The notes under the pieces are model-generated. The model had not been told where the DNA came from and did no database searches. It saw only the letters and a list, made by a program, of their open reading frames with translations. Of a DNA stretch of 64,000 nucleotides, positions 8,284-16,604 are shown in pieces (within the stretch, counting starts at the first letter, position 1; every line of letters starts with the position of its first letter). This DNA comes from Psychrobacter glacincola. GTDB lineage: Bacteria > Pseudomonadota > Gammaproteobacteria > Pseudomonadales > Moraxellaceae. A program made the translations under genes and the position numbers. The DNA is taken from positions 124,001 to 188,000 of the forward strand of contig LIQB01000001.1 of NCBI GenBank assembly GCA_001411745.2, read 5' to 3'.

Positions 8284-9336
8284 TTAAAAAAGCGGCGTAG
8301 AATCGCTACTGTCTGGCATCAAACCTTGCAATAACAAAACATCTAAGTGCTGCTGCTGCAGTTTTTTGTCGAAGTCGTTGACCTCAGCAATGAGCATTCT
8401 CTCGATACGCTTGTCACTGGCAAAGACACTCAATCGTGCACAGATAACTGCCAACTGATAAATACGTTTTTTACAGTAGCCATCCAGCCCTTGTAGCAGT
8501 CTAACCATGTATGGCGTCTCAAGACTGGCATAATCGTAATCAGCTATAACCTGCGGACCAAGTGCCGTAACACCATAGCTAATAGATAGATGGGCACAAA
8601 AATAACAGCTGAATAAGTAGCCAACGACATGTCCAATATAATAGCCGCGGTCATAGGTAAAACTACTCACGCCGAAGTGCCCAAGTACATAACTATTTAG
8701 ACTGCCTTGATCACGAATAGGCTTACTGTTCTTTAATTTACCAACGGTGGCAAAGCATAGCGGATTTCGCCCATCTTGAGTAGTCAGTTGCCAACCTGCT
8801 GGTTGCTGAGCTGGCATATGACGTACAATATCAGCGATGATGTCATCGACCACATGCAGCTGCTGCCAAAGACGCTCTAATCCATCGGTATCCATCAAGC
8901 CGCGTTTATCAAGCTGCTGTGCCAGCAAGTATTGCTGATGTTCTGCGAATTGTGATTTGAGCGTTTGTACCAAATAAGTAGGCCGCGTGGCAGCGGATGC
9001 CATATACAATAATCGCGTACGCTCATGCTGGGTACGATACAGTGCCACACGCTGCTCGGCAATATTCATCTCGCTAGCAGCAGGCTGTTGCACCCTGCTA
9101 GGGGTATTAGACAACTCATCAGCTGCGCCTTTAACGACCTCTTTAACAACTGCCTCTTCAATATCTGGCAGCGTAAACAGTGCCAATAACATGGCTTTGT
9201 CAAGTGTCGCACCCGCCTTGTCTTTTCGACCACGCTTGACGTTGCTTGGATTTATATCGCTTTGTTTTTTAGCGGACACAGCTGAGCCTTGTTGGCTATT
9301 GGCTCCTGCGCGTGGCTTTGCGGTCGGTTCAGTCAT
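8284..9336 (-). CDS. Hypothetical protein, 350 residues, unrecognised
   Basis: I do not recognise this protein. It has a basic, low-complexity N-terminus (about residues 1-45, rich in Ala, Lys, Ser and Gln), then predominantly helical sequence with several Gln- and Leu-rich segments. There is no signal peptide, no clear membrane helix and no nucleotide-binding motif. A small Cys/His/Tyr-rich patch occurs near GYYIGHVVGYLFSCYFCAH. Codon use looks like its neighbours and the frame is clean, so it is probably a real gene. It lies 81 bases upstream of gspF on the same strand and could be in its transcript, but nothing ties it to secretion. Confidence 0.7.
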   Translation of the reverse strand: MTEPTAKPRAGANSQQGSAVSAKKQSDINPSNVKRGRKDKAGATLDKAMLLALFTLPDIEEAVVKEVVKGAADELSNTPSRVQQPAASEMNIAEQRVALYRTQHERTRLLYMASAATRPTYLVQTLKSQFAEHQQYLLAQQLDKRGLMDTDGLERLWQQLHVVDDIIADIVRHMPAQQPAGWQLTTQDGRNPLCFATVGKLKNSKPIRDQGSLNSYVLGHFGVSSFTYDRGYYIGHVVGYLFSCYFCAHLSISYGVTALGPQVIADYDYASLETPYMVRLLQGLDGYCKKRIYQLAVICARLSVFASDKRIERMLIAEVNDFDKKLQQQHLDVLLLQGLMPDSSDSTPLF

Positions 9337-9570
9337 AACATACCATCAGCAGCAAAAATAAATATCATTTAGAACAAACGATCTGACCACCATACAGTGA
9401 CATATCTTACGCTAAAAACAAGCGTTTGCGCCTAGACGACTCATTATTCCATAGTACCTGAACACAAGCACATTGTCAGCTGTCCATCGTCAAAATACTC
9501 TCTATCAACACCTGTCAACCATAGACGAAATATCTTCATAGAAGTCTCATACTTCACCATGAGAAAACAA

Positions 9571-9608
9571 AAAAGCGTTAAGGGCCTAATGGCAACCTTA
9601 ACGCTTTT
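9571..9608. terminator. Intrinsic terminator downstream of the AraC-type regulator
   Basis: A perfect 13-base stem (AAAAGCGTTAAGG at 9571-9583 with its complement at 9596-9608) and a 12-base loop, with A-runs on one side and T-runs on the other, so it can act in both directions. It lies 20 bases past the regulator stop codon. Confidence 0.85.
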
Positions 9609-9627
9609 ATAGTGTATTAACGATACG

Positions 9628-10563
9628 TTATGCGATGTTTTCTTGTTGATATTGTTGGCGATAGGCTTTTGGTGATACCCCATAAACGCGCTTGAATGCT
9701 TGACTAAAGGTCGAGTCTGACGCATAGCCAACCAACTCACTGATACGGCCAATACTGTTTTGCTGCAAGCGTAGATAACGGGCCGCCAAGCGCAAGCGAT
9801 AATCAATTAGATAAGTCAGCGGCGGCATACCAACTGTATCTTTAAAGCGCTGCGCAAAGCTCGAGCGTGACATTCCTGCGACTTCAGCCAGCTTATGAAT
9901 GGTCCAGTTTTGATTGGGCGCTTGATGCATCGCTGCTAACGCCTTGGTCAAAAACGGATCTTTCATGGCTTTTAGCCAATTTTCTGTGGCCTCAGGCAAA
10001 CTTTCAATATAAACCCGCAAACATTCAATCATCATAATACTTGCCCAATGATTGATGATCGCGGTCTTGCCCATGCGCTCACGCTCGGCTTCTAAGGTCA
10101 GCAGCTTAATCTCGACATCAATGACCTCAAATCTACCGTCAGACTCATCATTGATTTCAGGCAAAATCGCAGGCAGCACAGACAACAAAGGACGTATCAT
10201 TTCTTTATCATACTTGCATTCAATCAATATCAAAGACGAGTTAGGATCACCGTTGCCATCGATATCAAGGGTGTTTTCCTTACAATGAGTCAGCAACTCA
10301 TCTAGCGGTAGCGCATCGTCACCATTATGATCTAAGGCATAGCTCACATGCTTATGAGCACTGGGAATCATAATCATATCGCCTGCGTGCGCCTGTCGCA
10401 AACCATTGCCGACGTCGATACAAAAGCTCCCAGACATCACTAAATAAAACAAAATCGTATCTTGTCTAGTGATGGAATAAGACCAATTACCAGTCCCATT
10501 CAAACGATAATACTTGGTTTCAAACAAATGCACGTTTTGTAGCAATACGCTCAATGCGTCCAT
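9628..10563 (-). CDS. AraC family transcriptional regulator
   Basis: DNA-binding regulator of the AraC/XylS family. The N-terminal ~200 residues look like the cupin-type sensor domain of the AraC-binding group (TILFYLVMSGSFCIDVG...AGDMIMIPSAHKHVSYAL). The C-terminal ~100 residues contain the two helix-turn-helix units: IHKLAEVAGMSRSSFAQRFKDTVG, then ISELVGYASDSTFSQAFKRVYGVSPKAYR, the family signature. The ATG at 10563 is preferred over a TTG three bases upstream because a GAGGAAG ribosome site sits 6 bases before it. No obvious target gene is adjacent: the upstream side is a 500-base gap followed by tRNA genes. The effector is unknown. Confidence 0.9.
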   Translation of the reverse strand: MDALSVLLQNVHLFETKYYRLNGTGNWSYSITRQDTILFYLVMSGSFCIDVGNGLRQAHAGDMIMIPSAHKHVSYALDHNGDDALPLDELLTHCKENTLDIDGNGDPNSSLILIECKYDKEMIRPLLSVLPAILPEINDESDGRFEVIDVEIKLLTLEAERERMGKTAIINHWASIMMIECLRVYIESLPEATENWLKAMKDPFLTKALAAMHQAPNQNWTIHKLAEVAGMSRSSFAQRFKDTVGMPPLTYLIDYRLRLAARYLRLQQNSIGRISELVGYASDSTFSQAFKRVYGVSPKAYRQQYQQENIA

Positions 10564-11080
10564 CAATCACTTCCTCAATAATATAAGATCCATAGCAGCG
10601 CATCTCAGACAAGCACTCACATCCCTACTACGGTCTTAGGCTTACTTAATCTATTCAATATATTTTTTAACTGACCTTTGGTTGTCTGAACACCTGCATC
10701 ATCTTCAATGGATCACTTCTTAATGGATGACCTAATATATCAACGGGCTTTAAGACCTTATCATGATGCATCACTAAAAGCGTTGCCTTTGTTATCCTAT
10801 ATAAAGGCGGTTAAAGAATAACAAAGCAGGTTTAAGGCACATACAGAGATAGCGAGCGTCTCAAAAGAGAATTCATAATAAAAATAAATGAGACAAAAGG
10901 CCAGTAAATCAATAGACAATCAAAGGGCTGATGAGTCTACAAATTTTAATCGCAGGGGGTAAGATAGGTTAAAACCAATCATACAGGCACAAAAAAAAGC
11001 CAAACATGGCAAGTATTATTATTTAGAATAAGGTTTTTATAATGAGGTATAACAAGAAGAGGATAATGCAGAATAAAATA
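10564..11080. other. Intergenic region between AraC-type regulator and tRNA cluster
   Basis: About 515 bases of AT-rich sequence between the regulator start and tRNA-His. It should include the regulator promoter and the trailer of the tRNA transcript. I find no gene, repeat or strong hairpin. Confidence 0.5.
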
Positions 11081-11157
11081 TGGGGCGACTGATGGGACTC
11101 GAACCCACGACAACCGAGATCACAACCCGGGGCTCTACCAACTGAGCTACAACCGCC
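11081..11157 (-). tRNA. tRNA-His (GTG anticodon)
   Basis: Full cloverleaf on the minus strand. The 7-base acceptor stem pairs GCGGTTG with CAGTCGC, the anticodon loop TTGTGAT gives anticodon GTG, and the T-arm is GTGGG-TTCGAGT-CCCAT. The extra G at position -1 and C at 73, the tRNA-His identity pair, are both encoded, as is the terminal CCA. First of three tRNAs on this strand within 365 bases. Confidence 0.97.
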
Positions 11158-11195
11158 ATAACTATTGCCTAATGAGGCAAGATTTGCAGGCTAAA

Positions 11196-11272
11196 TGGTG
11201 CGCCTGGCAGGATTCGAACCTGCGGCCACCTCCTTAGAAGGGAGATGCTCTATCCAGCTGAGCTACAGGCGC
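11196..11272 (-). tRNA. tRNA-Arg (TCT anticodon)
   Basis: Cloverleaf on the minus strand with acceptor stem GCGCCTG/CAGGCGC, anticodon stem TCTCC/GGAGG enclosing CTTCTAA (anticodon TCT, reads AGA/AGG), T-arm GCAGG-TTCGAAT-CCTGC, and encoded A73 plus CCA. Confidence 0.97.
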
Positions 11273-11368
11273 TCTTAGAGGACTTTTATATACTAAAGCA
11301 AGTTTTAAATATATCAAAAACTAAACCATTATACATAAAAAAAAGCCTGTAAGGCTCTTGAAAATAGA

Positions 11369-11445
<77 letters not shown>

Positions 11446-11688
11446 AAATTTCTATTATCACGATAGTTTGTTGATTAACTCGTTGTTGGCAATGCCACTA
11501 ACTTGTTAACGTTCCTTGCTATCGAGGTGCACATATTAAGGGGAAAAGCCGATGGTGTCAACACCTATTTTTAATTAATTTAAAAAAACTGCTAAATTAC
11601 TTAAAAAACGCTCATTTATCATAAAAACCACTATGACAAATCCTTTTCTCCATGATGCTAAGTGCTACTTACTCATCGACAGCGCTCA

Positions 11689-13299
11689 TTATACTCTATT
11701 CCAATCAGGAAGCAAGCCGCCGTTTATCGTACCAGTCAGAACATTGAACGGTACGAGCCACAATGGCGCAGGACTCACTTTTTCATCAGCAACATTATGG
11801 CTCTTATCATGGTTGTTAGGGTCATCAGTTTTTTTATAATCATGTACTTGTTGGCTGAGCACAACTGGTAACCGCTCATTATCTTGTACTGGATAAACCA
11901 GCCACACCTGCCCTGCTTGATAGGCCTGAGCGTAACTCATCAGTTGATAAGCATCGCTGGCACTAATGCTGGCTGTCTGCGATAAATGCTTCCATTTAAT
12001 ATCGATGACATGGCTATAGTGACCTTTTTCTCTAGCTTCAATAACCGCAGTGCTACTCTGATTTTGACAATTATCATTAGCATCGGTTTTATATATGAGC
12101 AAATCAGGTCGTATAGACAGACATGCGCGCCCTTCTGCATCGGTTAGCCAGATACTTTGCATTTGATATAATGGCTGATATTGTTGACTCACTTGCTGAA
12201 ACATCGAGGCAATGCGCAGGCTTGCCCATTGCTCAAAGGCTTGATTCATATCAATCAGCAAGCATAAACGCGGAGAGGACAGATTTTGCCTAGATGGTTT
12301 ATTTAGCGCAATACCATTACCTGTTGTCACATTGGACTGTCTTAGTAACCAATAAGCCATATCTAACAATTGCTGAGCAGCCTGTAGTTGCGGTGCTCGA
12401 AGCGGTTGAGCGGCTAACTGACGCTTGGCTTGCTTGTATATCGACTCTAACTGTGTCAGCTCTTGATAACTCAACGCCGCTACTCGCTGCCAAGCCTGCA
12501 AAAATTTAGGCGCATCTACTTTCGATAGCGTTGATTGAAAAAATAAAGGCGTCAGCAAAATCAACGTGCTCTTAATCAGCCGATTACCTAGCATGTCTTG
12601 GCTCAGTATACTGCTCTCACAGACAAACTTATGCGGCTGCATGCTGTTGTGGCGCAATTGTTCTTTGATGAGCAGTCGACCTTGTAGCGATGCTTGATTA
12701 TCGACCTGCGTCTGATAGTGTTTGCTTGGTCGATAATGAGCCAGCCGCTGCAAAAACTGCGTGATAAGCCAATCTGATAATGGCAGTACGTCTATCGATA
12801 GCGGCGACAATTGACTGCTAAATTGACCTAGATTTTTTGTATTGGGTAGCTTGTTTTTGGCATGACTGCTATTGATCAAATCCGATAGCATGCCCTGCAC
12901 CCATTGGCGAGCTTGCCTGATATCGGGGCGATGACTGGCATGGCGATGACTGGCATGGCGATGACTGGTATTCTGTGAAAGGTATGATTGCTGCGCGACT
13001 TGATCGCTAGAAGTTTTTGTCGCGAGTTTGGGTAATATCTCAAGCGTCATGCCGCTGGGCAGTAAAATAACCCCTATATAATGTCCGACTTTTAACTGCC
13101 ATTGTCCCTGTCTGCGCTTAATGCTAAATACCGCAAACTCTTGCGCCATCAACCAATGGAAATCAGATACCCGTAAGAAGTCATGCGCTGTTAGACGCTG
13201 GTGTTCAAACACAGTGATGGTATTTACATCAAACGCATTAACGTTAGCACTGTCAATATTATTGGCTATGACTTTATGACTAAAGCTATTATTTATCAA
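11689..13299 (-). CDS. mcrC: McrC-like nuclease subunit of a McrBC-type restriction system
   Basis: Endonuclease subunit of a modification-dependent (type IV) restriction system; in McrBC it cuts DNA once the McrB motor translocates between two methylated sites. The 536-residue protein has a C-terminal PD-(D/E)xK core: RPDLLI (D399), then VIDIKWK (D433, K435), then SDAYQLMSYAQAY, the usual McrC order. An earlier conserved block reads CLLIDMNQAFEQWA. The start is a TTG at 13299, supported by an AGGGG ribosome site 7 bases upstream and only 12 bases past the mcrB-like stop, so translation is probably coupled. Residues near 110-124 are encoded by a 15-base tandem repeat that gives alternating SHRHA units. 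Confidence 0.9.
   Translation of the reverse strand: MINNSFSHKVIANNIDSANVNAFDVNTITVFEHQRLTAHDFLRVSDFHWLMAQEFAVFSIKRRQGQWQLKVGHYIGVILLPSGMTLEILPKLATKTSSDQVAQQSYLSQNTSHRHASHRHASHRPDIRQARQWVQGMLSDLINSSHAKNKLPNTKNLGQFSSQLSPLSIDVLPLSDWLITQFLQRLAHYRPSKHYQTQVDNQASLQGRLLIKEQLRHNSMQPHKFVCESSILSQDMLGNRLIKSTLILLTPLFFQSTLSKVDAPKFLQAWQRVAALSYQELTQLESIYKQAKRQLAAQPLRAPQLQAAQQLLDMAYWLLRQSNVTTGNGIALNKPSRQNLSSPRLCLLIDMNQAFEQWASLRIASMFQQVSQQYQPLYQMQSIWLTDAEGRACLSIRPDLLIYKTDANDNCQNQSSTAVIEAREKGHYSHVIDIKWKHLSQTASISASDAYQLMSYAQAYQAGQVWLVYPVQDNERLPVVLSQQVHDYKKTDDPNNHDKSHNVADEKVSPAPLWLVPFNVLTGTINGGLLPDWNRV
12927..12970. repeat. 15-bp tandem repeat inside mcrC
   Basis: Unit GGCGATGACTGGCAT, about 2.9 copies in a row. 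Because the unit is a multiple of three, gain or loss of copies would keep the frame and only change the number of SHRHA units in the protein. Confidence 0.9.
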
Positions 13300-13311
13300 C
13301 GCTGAGCCCCT

Positions 13312-14787
13312 TTATGGATATAAACGTTGATAGACAGTGGGTTTGGCAAACTCGCCTACCCTCGCGATGAGGTCGGTATTTGTCCTATAGCCAGCTGTGC
13401 TCATAGACTGACCGAAAAATGCATTTTGACCAGTAAACAGCGGATTTTGACTCCTAGCATTCACTTGGTCGTTCACACTGTCACTGATGGATGCATGGCT
13501 ATCATGAATAAACTGCGCTCGCAGTGGCTGCTGCTCATCTCTAAAGATATATTGCAAAGTACCCTCTTGCCCACCCGTCGCTTGCATTAACTGCGGAATG
13601 ATTTGTTCGACCAACACCGCTTGCAATTGTCCAAGATCCGTCACTGACCATAAAAAAGCATGACCTAATTGCGCTTCCATTCCCACTGTTTGCGTGATGC
13701 GATTATTCAAACCCGCTAATAGCTTTGCCAAATCTACCGTCGCCGCTGGACTATCAGTTTCTGATTTTTGGGGTACATGAATAATGGGTAATAATTCTGG
13801 TTGCGGTGGACAATCGATAAAGCGAAAGCGCCGACGTAATGCCATATCAAGTGGTGCTAACGAGTGATCTTGGGTGTTCATCGTGGCATAAATATCGATG
13901 TTGGCAGGGATGCTAAAAGCCCGTCCAGAATAGGCCAAATGAACGGTCATCGCGTTTGCCATGCCAGCCCGTTTGTCTGGCTCAATTAGACTGAGTAGCT
14001 CGCCAAATACTCGTGACACGTTGGCGCGATTGATCTCATCAATTAAGATGGCATAACGCTGCTCTGGATCACTTGCTGCCCGTTGACACAGTTTTAAAAA
14101 TACACCATCTTGAATGGCGTAATTCATTTGAGATGAACTATTTGTTGTATGATTAGACGCTGCCATGACAGGACGAATGCCTTCGACAAACTCTTCATAG
14201 CCATACGCTTGATGGAAGCTAACCATGGTAAAACGCTGCTGGCTAAAACCTTGATTTGGGTTAGCTTGGCTTTGGTTGACACTGTTATCACGCTGCGCTT
14301 GATGAAATTCTGCAAGTTGCTGCGATAGCTCTGTTAATAACTCAAAGCTTTCTGGCAGCAAATACCACGCACCACCCTCATCTTTATCAAAATAGGCTTG
14401 GCTGGCACGGTTTTTATAAGTCACAGTTTTTGAATTGGTAGGGCTATGCATTTGAAGGACAGACCAAGCCGTATTGCTTAGGTTTTTTTCGCGGGCATTC
14501 TGTGCGGCTTTCGCGACAAAGAACGCATGATTGACGATTTCAGGCACTTTTACCAAGTCTTGATGTTTAGATTGAAAATCCAAAAGTACCAAGCATACGA
14601 TTTCACGCCAGCTAAGCTCTTGCAATAGCTGCCCCAACAACTCTGCCTCATCGGCTCTCGACACATAGTCGGTATATCGCTTAGCAATTTGTAACAGTCG
14701 ATAGGTTTTCCCCGTACCAGCAACGCCTGTATAAATGATATTGGTCGGCGCATGAATTGACGTGTCAGGCATAGCTTCATCCAGCAT
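13312..14787 (-). CDS. mcrB: McrB-like AAA+ motor subunit of a McrBC-type restriction system
   Basis: AAA+ NTPase of the McrB (AAA_5) branch, expected to form hexamers and drive translocation for McrC. Walker A is GVAGTGKT at 21-28; Walker B is YAILIDEINRAN at about 245-256, followed by VSRVFGELLSLIEP; sensor/arginine-finger region is ATMNTQDHSLAPLDMALRRRF at 301-321. Two things are unusual. The P-loop is almost at the N-terminus, so the ~160-residue methylated-DNA-binding domain of E. coli McrB is absent. Between Walker A and B there is an extra ~90-residue segment (about 57-145, from LSWREIVCLVLLDF to YFDKDEGGAWYLL) that looks like an inserted winged-helix-type module. The E. coli NTAD motif reads NTQD here. 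An alternative ATG at 14772 has a GGATG before it. Confidence 0.88.
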   Translation of the reverse strand: MLDEAMPDTSIHAPTNIIYTGVAGTGKTYRLLQIAKRYTDYVSRADEAELLGQLLQELSWREIVCLVLLDFQSKHQDLVKVPEIVNHAFFVAKAAQNAREKNLSNTAWSVLQMHSPTNSKTVTYKNRASQAYFDKDEGGAWYLLPESFELLTELSQQLAEFHQAQRDNSVNQSQANPNQGFSQQRFTMVSFHQAYGYEEFVEGIRPVMAASNHTTNSSSQMNYAIQDGVFLKLCQRAASDPEQRYAILIDEINRANVSRVFGELLSLIEPDKRAGMANAMTVHLAYSGRAFSIPANIDIYATMNTQDHSLAPLDMALRRRFRFIDCPPQPELLPIIHVPQKSETDSPAATVDLAKLLAGLNNRITQTVGMEAQLGHAFLWSVTDLGQLQAVLVEQIIPQLMQATGGQEGTLQYIFRDEQQPLRAQFIHDSHASISDSVNDQVNARSQNPLFTGQNAFFGQSMSTAGYRTNTDLIARVGEFAKPTVYQRLYP

Positions 14788-15118
14788 AGAAAAAGGAAAT
14801 AAGAAAAATAATCAATGAGATACACTAAAATGTCATCATTATAGCGTGGCTGTCTTTATGGCATCCAGCAGCACTGTTTATGAAAGCATCTGAGTGATAC
14901 GATATTGCATTGAGCGATAGCATTCCTAGCATCTAGGGTATCATGACGTTAGCCCTATTTTATAAGCGCAGCAGTTCATGCTAATAATAGTAGGCAGACG
15001 GCGGTTAATGTACCATAGTAAGCATGGCAGCTTGCACAATAGGCATCCTATCAGCTGCTATGATGAAATATATAACACTCAAAGCGTCATTTAATCTATC
15101 TACATTAAGGAATTTTGT
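14788..15118. other. Intergenic region between mcrB-like gene and hotdog-fold gene
   Basis: Divergent promoter region of about 330 bases. No gene is supported. A 7-base inverted repeat (TGATAC...GTATCA, around 14895-14943) is too short and too widely spaced to interpret. Confidence 0.5.
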
Positions 15119-15817
15119 ATGTCAGGATTATTAAAAAAACTCCCTAGCAAGCTAACCAATAAATTGCCAGCCAAAACCTCTGACAGCACAAGATCGCCCG
15201 TCGAAAAACCCAACAGCACGCTCAAGCCCATCAGCAATCAATTTACCAAACTGTTATCTGTTACCAAATACTTACCTGCCAGCGCACGCTCGAGCATCTT
15301 ATCCAAAGCCTTTGGTAAAGTGGTGCCATATGTGGGCACAACGGGCGTCTATTATGAAACGGTCGAACCCAACCAAGTCGTGGTGAGCTTAAACAACACC
15401 AAAGCAGTGCAAAATCATATTGGCTCTATTCATGCGGTCGCCATTACCTTACTTGCCGAAACAGCAACCGGTTTTATTTTGGGTTTAAACCTACCCTCTG
15501 ACCGCGTACTATTGATTAAATCGTACTCAGTTAATTTTTATCGCCCGATTAAAAAAGGCCAAATTGCAGCAGTGGCATCTTTATCAGATGAACAGCGCTT
15601 AGATATCTTGAATACGCCAAAAGGTGAAATGGTGATTCCGTGTGTCATTCATGACCGTGAGTCTGACAGTGATCGTGACCCTATCGTGGTTGAGATGACA
15701 TGGGCTTGGATACCTAAGTCTGAGTTAGAAGCGCGCCGTCAAGGCAAAAGTAGCGAAAAGCCGCTAGAAGCTGATACTGAATCTAAAACAGAAGTCGAAG
15801 CTGAGCAAAACGACTAA
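15119..15817 (+). CDS. DUF4442-type hotdog-fold protein (putative thioesterase-like)
   Basis: A 232-residue protein whose central part (about 70-200) has the pattern of the DUF4442 hotdog family, related to PaaI-type acyl-CoA thioesterases: GVYYETVEPNQVVVSLNNTKAVQNHIGSIHA, then ATGFILGLNLPSDRVLLIKSYSVNFYRPIKKGQI. The HIGSIHAVAI segment corresponds to the helix-capping region of the hotdog active site. The N-terminal ~45 residues are basic and of low complexity; the C-terminal ~30 are acidic and look disordered. An AAGGA ribosome site 8 bases before the ATG supports the start. Divergent from the mcrBC-like pair; no operon partner. The substrate cannot be read from the sequence. Confidence 0.7.
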   Translation: MSGLLKKLPSKLTNKLPAKTSDSTRSPVEKPNSTLKPISNQFTKLLSVTKYLPASARSSILSKAFGKVVPYVGTTGVYYETVEPNQVVVSLNNTKAVQNHIGSIHAVAITLLAETATGFILGLNLPSDRVLLIKSYSVNFYRPIKKGQIAAVASLSDEQRLDILNTPKGEMVIPCVIHDRESDSDRDPIVVEMTWAWIPKSELEARRQGKSSEKPLEADTESKTEVEAEQND

Positions 15818-15938
15818 TAACTGGTTAAGCATAAGTAAGACATAATGTATCATCTAGTGTGATGAGACATTATGTTTGTTAAACTTGTATAGTGAATTTA
15901 AAAAAATTGTGAAAAAAACGTATAATAAGGAGACAGCG

Positions 15939-16427
15939 ATGTCCAAGATTACCCATAAATTGACTGCCCATTTAACTAAGGCTTCGCTCGTGGCCGCTTG
16001 CTCACTAGGCCTTGCTATGACAGCAAATGCGGCGCCAATGGCAAATACCGCAAGTGTGACTAAATCTAGCCCTGTGTTTCTTGGTGATGGCGGTAATTAT
16101 CCTTTTTCAGAAGCAGTACGTGTGGGCGATACGCTATACATGTCTGGACAAATTGGTTTTAAAGATGGCAAATTAGTCAAAGGTGGTGTCAAAGCCGAAG
16201 CCAAGCAAGCATTGGATAATATTAATGAAACCCTGTTAAAGTACGGCTATCAAAAGTCAGACATCGTCAAATGTATGGCGATGCTGACAGACATGGATGA
16301 CTTTGACGATTTTAATAAAGTCTATAAAGCGGAATTGGCCAAACCTTATCCGGTACGTTCAGCCTTTGGCGTCGCTGAATTGGCGGCAGGTGCCAGCGTT
16401 GAAGTTGAATGTATCGCTGCAAAATAA
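15939..16427 (+). CDS. RidA/YjgF family protein with signal peptide
   Basis: RidA-type fold protein (Rid family enzymes deaminate reactive imines and enamines). The core runs from NYPFSEAVRVGDTLYMSGQIG to the C-terminus and includes GGVKAEAKQALDNINETLLKYGY, VKCMAMLTDMDDFDDFN, and the end block YPVRSAFGVAELAAGASVEVECIA with the arginine that binds substrate carboxylate in active members. In front is a clear signal peptide (SLVAACSLGLAMTANAAP), so the protein is predicted to be periplasmic, whereas RidA itself is cytosolic. The ATG at 15939 has GGAG 8 bases upstream; longer frames starting at 15876 lack this and would bury the signal. Stands alone, followed by a terminator. Confidence 0.87.
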   Translation: MSKITHKLTAHLTKASLVAACSLGLAMTANAAPMANTASVTKSSPVFLGDGGNYPFSEAVRVGDTLYMSGQIGFKDGKLVKGGVKAEAKQALDNINETLLKYGYQKSDIVKCMAMLTDMDDFDDFNKVYKAELAKPYPVRSAFGVAELAAGASVEVECIAAK

Positions 16428-16510
16428 TAGCGATGTCACACGTTAAATTATTAAAAGCACTGAAGTATTCAAAATACTAAAGTATTCAAAGCAGTAAAGA
16501 ATGACCATCA

Positions 16511-16543
16511 AATAACTGGCTATGGTAGCCAGTTATTTTTTTA
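16511..16543 (+). terminator. Intrinsic terminator after the RidA-like gene
   Basis: A perfect 12-base stem (16511-16522 with 16526-16537), a TGG loop and a run of T. It lies about 85 bases past the stop of the RidA-like gene and also faces the convergent gspE end. Confidence 0.88.
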
Positions 16544-16604
16544 GCTGCTATGCAGACCCTTTGGCTGAGGTACGTTGAACAGTCACAAACACACCTTAAT
16601 TATT

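Noticed and set aside
9444..9806. 120-residue frame overlapping the AraC-type gene
   Set aside because: Shares the strand but is out of frame with the regulator and runs through its terminator; a shadow frame.
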